Shown here: one piece after another, positions 58,869-64,000 of the stretch
Numbering within the stretch: the stretch's first letter is position 1
Layout of the letters: every line of letters begins with the position of its first letter
DNA from: Heterobasidion occidentale
Taxonomy: Eukaryota; Basidiomycota; Agaricomycetes; Russulales; Bondarzewiaceae
Reading direction: 5' to 3'
Length of the DNA stretch: 64,000 nt
NCBI GenBank assembly: GCA_039111635.1
Contig: JBCAQO010000003.1
Span: 2,356,001 to 2,420,000 of the forward strand
Notes under the pieces: model-generated
Database searches by the model: none
What the model was told of the DNA's origin: nothing
The model's input: only the letters and a program-made list of their open reading frames with translations
Made by a program: the position numbers and the translations under genes

Positions 58869-59695
58869 CCAGGTGTTGTGCCATATGCATGTCAACGTTT
58901 AGCTTTTATTTTCATTCATATCCAGTGAATGTATTTATACCCAGCGTGTAACAGTGCCCAACGATATGAGCCTTGAGCTTGATCGGTGATCGTCTCTGCT
59001 AATGTATGTGCCCAACGAACTCGACGACAATCTGACCTCTGTAGTCGAAGTCCTTTACCACTACCCCACCGCACGTCCGGGATCCAGCTGATGTCTTGGT
59101 GTCGATACGCGAGGAACAGCTTATGTAGAGCAGCGTTCGATACTGCAGCTGAGTATAAAATTACTGCAATGGAACCGTTGAAATAACAACAATGCAGTAA
59201 CGGATGGAAATAACTGGCATAGAAAAATCATGCAATGGCTTAATAGTCAAATCAAGTCGCAGCAGCTGCGAAAAAAGGGGATCCGCAAGTGTCCGTGCAG
59301 TATCCGAATCCAAAAGTACATTACAAGCAACATGCGAATGCACGAAGTATCTGGTGTGATACGAGAGCATCAAGCTCTGCGTATATAAGAACACAAGAAC
59401 CGATAGTCAACAAGAAATGGGATCGCGAAGGGGGGTGGGGTTTATGATGTCAACAAGTGGGGAAAGAAGCGAAATAATAATACTAGTCCATATTCGCAAA
59501 AGAATCGAAAAGGGGCATTGCAGAGACATGAGGAGATAGTGTGTTGGATGGGATATAATTGCCCGTGGTATGGGGGGTATGCTGGACTGGATGGTGTCAT
59601 GAATCAGACACAAAGTTAGCAAGGGCGTTGGAAAAAGACGTCCATGATCACCAACTTGATCCAACAACCCACTCTACCAGTACCCATGAACGATC
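58869..59695. other. Convergent spacer
   Basis: 827 bp between the light-chain stop and the stop of the large coiled-coil gene; it is AT-richer than its surroundings and should contain both 3' UTRs. No gene is supported; short frames only. Confidence 0.45.
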
Positions 59696-62600
59696 TCATG
59701 ACCCTGATCGAATCTTCCATTCATCCTCCATCCTCAGTCGCAATCTTTTCAGCTGCTGCTCCTTTGACACATACCCTCGCCTTACATCTGGCGTTACCTG
59801 CATACCACTATTGAACAACATCTTTGGCGTCGACTGCCGGATTTGCTGGATTTCTTCGAGTCCGCTGGAAGACGCCGTACTACTGGCACTCTCGCTTGAG
59901 GGTATTATACACATCGCGGCCCCATTGCCGTTCAATCGCGAAGCCCATTGAGATACGGGGTTAGGTAACAAGTTCGTGAAGAGTCGTGTCGCGAGTGCCG
60001 AAGTCGACCATGTACTGTCTTGTTTCAGTGGTGCGACAGCCTCGCAGGATCTAGGAGATTCGCACGAGACAACATTGGCTGCATGAGACATTACAACAGA
60101 ATAATTAGACATACTCAATGGAAATCTGTGCTGAGAGATCAGACCATTGGGGGGTTTCCCACTGTTCGTAGGGATCCTGGAGGCGGCGTGAATTTGGCGC
60201 TGTGGTTGAGGAACAAAGGTAGGAGGCGAAAGGACATTTGGTTTTGATATGGGCAGAGGGGAAGCAGAAGGCTGAGGTATAAAAGAGGGCCTAACTCCGC
60301 CACGCTGGGAAGGAGGAGTGACGAAGGAAATTTGGTCGGATGTCGTAAAAACAGGCGCAGGCAGCTTTGTGTGCGTGTCAAAGCGTTTGAGAGACGTTGC
60401 ACGAGGGATGGAAGAAGGGGACCGCTTCCCTTGCCCAGTGGGAGACTGACGAGAAGGTGTCTCGAGCTTAACATGCTCACTGACAGGAGACGTGAACAAT
60501 GGTTGCAGCAAGGAAAACGAATCCTCGTCGCCGGACAATTCATAGAATGGAACGGGCTTCCTGTGAGGAGGAGGAGAAGGAGTCTTGACATATTCTGTCG
60601 ATGCCGGCGACTCAAATTGGGGAGGAATGGTGAAAGTAAACCTTATGCCACCATCGACCTCTTCGCCCAGTATTTCACTGTCTTCCTCAAGATAGGCTTC
60701 CTCTTCGGGTTCTTCCTCCTCTACTACGACATCCAATGAACCTTTCACTGGCTCCTCAATGACTTCAACCCCCACATCAGCTGGGAGGACGAACGGTGGG
60801 AGCTCGTCATCGTCCGAAGTATCGAACGAGAACCCCTTAGCAAATGGGCTCCGAGCGCCATAGTCACTAGGTGGTGAGTCGTCCAAGTCCTCTAAACAGC
60901 CAAAGAAACGATCAACTTCTTCTAACTGGCGAGCGAAAGGAGTGGGGGCTGTGCCCTTGGCCGGGAAGGACCAAGTCTTCGAGAGTGATGAATGACGGTC
61001 ATGAGATGGAGATGAGGAATTTGAACGGTCGGGCGAGACAGAGACGGACAGAGGAGCATCTGTTGGGATATCAAGTCGAGGGCGGCTGCTCGAACGTGTA
61101 AAGTCGTGGATGGAACCGAGGGAAGAGCCACCGGGGGACGCAAAGCTCAAGTCAGAATCCTCTTCCTCTTCGTATCCAGCCAATCCGTCCTCTTCGTCGA
61201 AATAGACTTGATCGTCTTCATCTTCCTCAATCACTGCCTTCAACTCCACACCACCCTTCCCGCAAACTCCGTCCACAGACTCAACATCAGTGAACGAGCT
61301 TTCAGAGTCAATAGAGCTAAGACCGAGGCCTCTGCGGCGAATGAAGGGTACCTGCTGAGACGGTACCTCATATTTGAGAGGTGTAGGAGTGGCGAGTAAC
61401 CCAGCACTCTCCAACTCCCTTTCGACCTCCTCCCTTCTCGATCTCTCCCGTGCCAACTCGGCCTTCAGACGAATAACTTCCTCCTCCGCTTGCTTACCCC
61501 TCTCGACATCCCCTTGCAACTTGGCGAACTCTACCCTTAGAGCGTCACGCTCCCCAAGCACCTCGTCAGCCTTCGTCGCATTCTCTTCCGCAAGCTTCGC
61601 GATCGATCGCTTCTCGACTTCCACCAACCCGAGTCGCTCACGAGCAACCCAGGCTTCCCTCCTTTCCTGGTCCACTCTCCGGGCTAACAAGGCTATCTGC
61701 TTGTCCATGTCCGCGACACGCGTTCTCCACCCATCGACATCCCTTTTCAGCTCGTCGCGCTCAGCTTTGAGATCTGTAATGAGTTGCAACATCTCATCAC
61801 TTGGCTCGGATGTGCCAAAAAAAGAGCTTCGAGCAGATACATCGGATGCTGACGACAAAGGACGTGAGCGGGGTCGATTAGACAGAACGCGTTCCAGATC
61901 CGTGATGCGAGCCAACAGAGCCTGTTGGGATTTGTAGAGAAATTGGTGCTCGCTGCCAGAGAGTGGACGAGGCACCCAATCGCTCTCGGAGTCTGTCGAT
62001 ACCCGGCGATCGGAGGTGGGCGTCAGGTCAGGAGTAGGAAGTCCGGCGACGATATGGGTATGAAGGGAAGGCTTGTATCCAATGCTGCTTCGTCTTTTAG
62101 AGGGCTCTGGAGCTTCGACGGATGACATTGATGAAAGGCTGTCGGTCCGAAAATTCAACGAAGAGCGACGAAAAAAAGCAGTGGAAGGCCCGGTGATAGG
62201 GGACGATGTCAAAGACTGCCGCCTGGTGACGGTCGTAGAAATATTCGTAATGGTATTTTCGTTCATAGAAGGTAAAGACTTCAGGCTAGGTGAAGATGAA
62301 AGAGTCAATGACTTTAATCCAGAAGGCTTCGGGCTTGGTGTGTAAGAGGGAGTAGGCAAGTCGCCGTTGACAGCAGATATCAGGGACTCTGGTGTGAGTG
62401 ACAGAGGACGAAGACTGAGCCCCACAGGGCGGTGCCGAACAGGTGAAGGGGATGGCGTGGCTATCTCAACTTGGGAAACAACGGCGTTGTTGAGTGCTTT
62501 GATGGAAGCAGGAGTCGGAGGAAAGTCCTGCTCCTCCTCTCGCTCCTCCTCCTCTTCTTCCTCTTCTATGAGAGTATGCAATTGATCCTTGCTCGAAGAG

Positions 62601-63338
62601 GACACGAAGTGTTTACCAAAAGATTCGCGTTTACCGGCGACTGTATTAAGGCCAGTGCCGAAGCTGCTTCCAAAGCCAGGAGGGAAAGATGGCTTGCTCG
62701 CTGGGTTGACAGCTCATTAGCATGATAAAATCCGAATGTTCAATGCACGCACGAAAATCAGCCATCCGCCTCTCAATTTCTGGGGTATTGAGTTCCGGGA
62801 TTTCGACCTTGGAGAAGGGACGGAGGTCGGTCTTGCCTTCAAGAGCCCAAAGTGCGCGTCTCCGGACAGAGTCCTTGTCCCCAAGGTTGACGTTTTCGTC
62901 ACTATGGGAAGGGGATAGTTCAGGGAGAGAAACGCCCATCATCTCCGCTGATTCTCTGCGAGTGGAAACTGATGATCTTCGATGATGATGCGAGTTTGGC
63001 CGCTTGTTGTTGATGGAGCCCAATGATTGTGAAGAAATAGAAGAAAGAGATGGCATATCGTTCATGGAATTGTGTGAAAGTGAGATAGAAAGCGAAGGGG
63101 AAGAAGAAACTGAGAGGTTCCGAGAGTGGGAACGTGAGTGAGATGGTCTCGTATGGGACGGTCCTGAATTCGACGACGGCAGCCCTCTGCCGAGTCGGAA
63201 TGACTCGAACTGTAAGGAAACCACAGGAAGAGTTGTCAATGTCTGAGCACAAAGTACTTGATGGAGCCAACTCACCCTCTTCTTGTCGATGATCTCGTCA
63301 TCTTTGATGCTCTCGGTGACCACTTGGGTACGGTCCAT
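59696..63338 (-). CDS. Large Ser/Pro-rich protein with central coiled coil, unknown function
   Basis: Three exons (63338-63276, 63209-62753, 62700-59696) encode 1,174 residues. It starts MDRTQVVTESIKDDEIIDKK. Residues 22-170 are Ser/His-rich and include a short ordered region (RRRALWALEGKTDLRPFSKV, EIPELNTPEIERRMADF). A poly-Glu run at about 205-215 leads into Ser/Pro-rich sequence. A coiled coil of about 200 residues covers roughly 400-600 (LITDLKAERDELKRDVDGWR, LKAELARERSRREEVERELE). The last 550 residues are acidic and Ser/Pro-rich. A basic C-terminus ends YVSKEQQLKRLRLRMEDEWK. Intron 1 (66 nt, 63275-63210) is a multiple of three without an in-frame stop, so it could be retained as 22 extra residues. 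A cytoskeletal or scaffold role is only suggested by architecture. Confidence 0.82.
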
Positions 63339-63868
63339 TTGTGATTGAGTTTTGTTTAAGTAAAGAATGGCGTGCGGCTGCAGAGAGCGCGTGTGGGACT
63401 AAGGAAGGGAAGAGGACCGTACAACGGTGGACACCTTTGTGGATGGACAAGATGATGGCGACAAGCAAGAGCTGTTTTCAACCTGGAACCACAATTACAT
63501 ACAAATACTTCGGCTCACGCCGCATCCGGCCCTCCCCACTGCAAAACCTGGGGAAGTGCCTTGCAATTGCCGCCTCGATGCCTTTCGTGACTCGACCTGC
63601 CTCTGAAGCTTTTCGAAGCTCCTTTATGTTTGGTATTCATCTGGCCTATTCGATCCCCATCACGCAAAAACAGCTTGCGCTCTGAAGGAACGCTCAAAAG
63701 GCATCGCGGCGTTCCTTATTTCACACTCGGAGCTCGGAAATCAGCTGTTATCTGGAAACTGCAAAGCTATCGAATTGTTGCTTCAGTTGCGCTCCATCTC
63801 TTCTTACAGCCGACGTCTCCTTCGAGCTACTTGACAGCCTTACACTCATAAGACCTCCCCGCACCGCC
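63339..63868. promoter_or_regulatory. Divergent intergenic region (coiled-coil protein / isochorismatase-like)
   Basis: 530 bp between divergent starts carrying both promoters. No TATA box or repeat stands out. Confidence 0.5.
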
Positions 63869-64000
63869 ATGGCTCATCTAGTGAAACCTGTCCCTCATCA
63901 AACCGTATTCTTTGTTTGCGATATCCAATCACGGTTCAGTCAGCATACCCTCTTATATCGCCTTACTCGTCTGACATTCATTCATTGAAATCGCTCGTTA
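63869..64000 (+). CDS. Isochorismatase-family hydrolase, first exon only (cut by window edge)
   Basis: Exon 1 (63869-63938) reads MAHLVKPVPHQTVFFVCDIQ and SRF, then a GTCAGC donor. TVFFVCDIQ is the first strand of the cysteine-hydrolase fold of isochorismatase domain proteins (ISOC1/ISOC2-like), including the catalytic Asp. The start sits in a good CCGCCATGG context. The remaining exons, with the Lys and Cys of the triad, lie beyond the window, so activity cannot be judged. In such proteins the substrate is often unknown. The remaining bases 63939-64000 are intron. Confidence 0.72.

Overview
The window is nuclear DNA from a filamentous basidiomycete, most likely an Agaricomycete. The evidence is genes broken by many 45-110 bp introns, micro-exons, short divergent promoters, no operons, and basidiomycete-type proteins such as a DEP-DEP-RGS regulator, an EF-hand MscS channel and a fungal HBS1. 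I cannot name the species. Gene models were assembled by hand by joining exons so that reading phase and family conservation agree; UTRs were not determined.

Layout. 1-8.2 kb: PEX12 (partial, minus), an HbpS/UPF0303-type heme-binding protein (plus), mitochondrial SSB (minus) and, divergent from it, a very long HBS1-type translational GTPase (plus). 8.8-11.2 kb: a CBM48 protein with a long Pro/Ala/Glu tail (minus). 11.2-14 kb: an unresolved stretch that probably holds one minus-strand gene. 14-15.2 kb: a Ser/Pro-rich orphan. 16.1-17.5 kb: a lysine methyltransferase of the EFM6/METTL21 group. 17.5-21.2 kb: gene-poor. 21.2-25.2 kb: a BolA-like gene and COX15 diverging from one 266 bp promoter, then proteasome subunit alpha-6 (PRE5). 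26.3-27.5 kb: an intronless orphan. 28.4-33.3 kb: an MscS channel with EF-hand, diverging from a small helical orphan. 33.3-38.6 kb: gene-poor, with a GC-rich island. 38.6-42.5 kb: a 1,210-residue Gln/Pro/RGG protein. 42.5-44.9 kb: gene-poor. 44.9-47.1 kb: a small orphan and a membrane cytochrome-b5-like protein ending in RDEL. 48.6-50.8 kb: the RGS regulator. 52.4-54.7 kb: STI1. 55.8-58.9 kb: an ARA2-type aldo-keto reductase, an NDUFA4-like subunit and a Cdc4-type EF-hand light chain. 59.7-64 kb: a 1,174-residue coiled-coil orphan and the first exon of an isochorismatase-like hydrolase.

Most named genes are housekeeping: peroxisome import (PEX12), mitochondrial DNA and respiration (SSB, BolA, COX15, NDUFA4), ribosome rescue (HBS1), proteolysis and chaperoning (PRE5, STI1), and signalling (RGS, MscS, light chain). 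They do not form a metabolic cluster. The clearest functional pairing is BolA/COX15: both act in mitochondria and share one promoter, and heme A synthesis relies on mitochondrial ferredoxin.

No complete mobile element, CRISPR array, rRNA or convincing tRNA was found. The most notable points are the oversized HBS1 linker (possible HBS1/SKI7 dual gene), three GC-AG introns sharing the same donor hexamer, start-codon-only exons, and several conserved-looking orphans.
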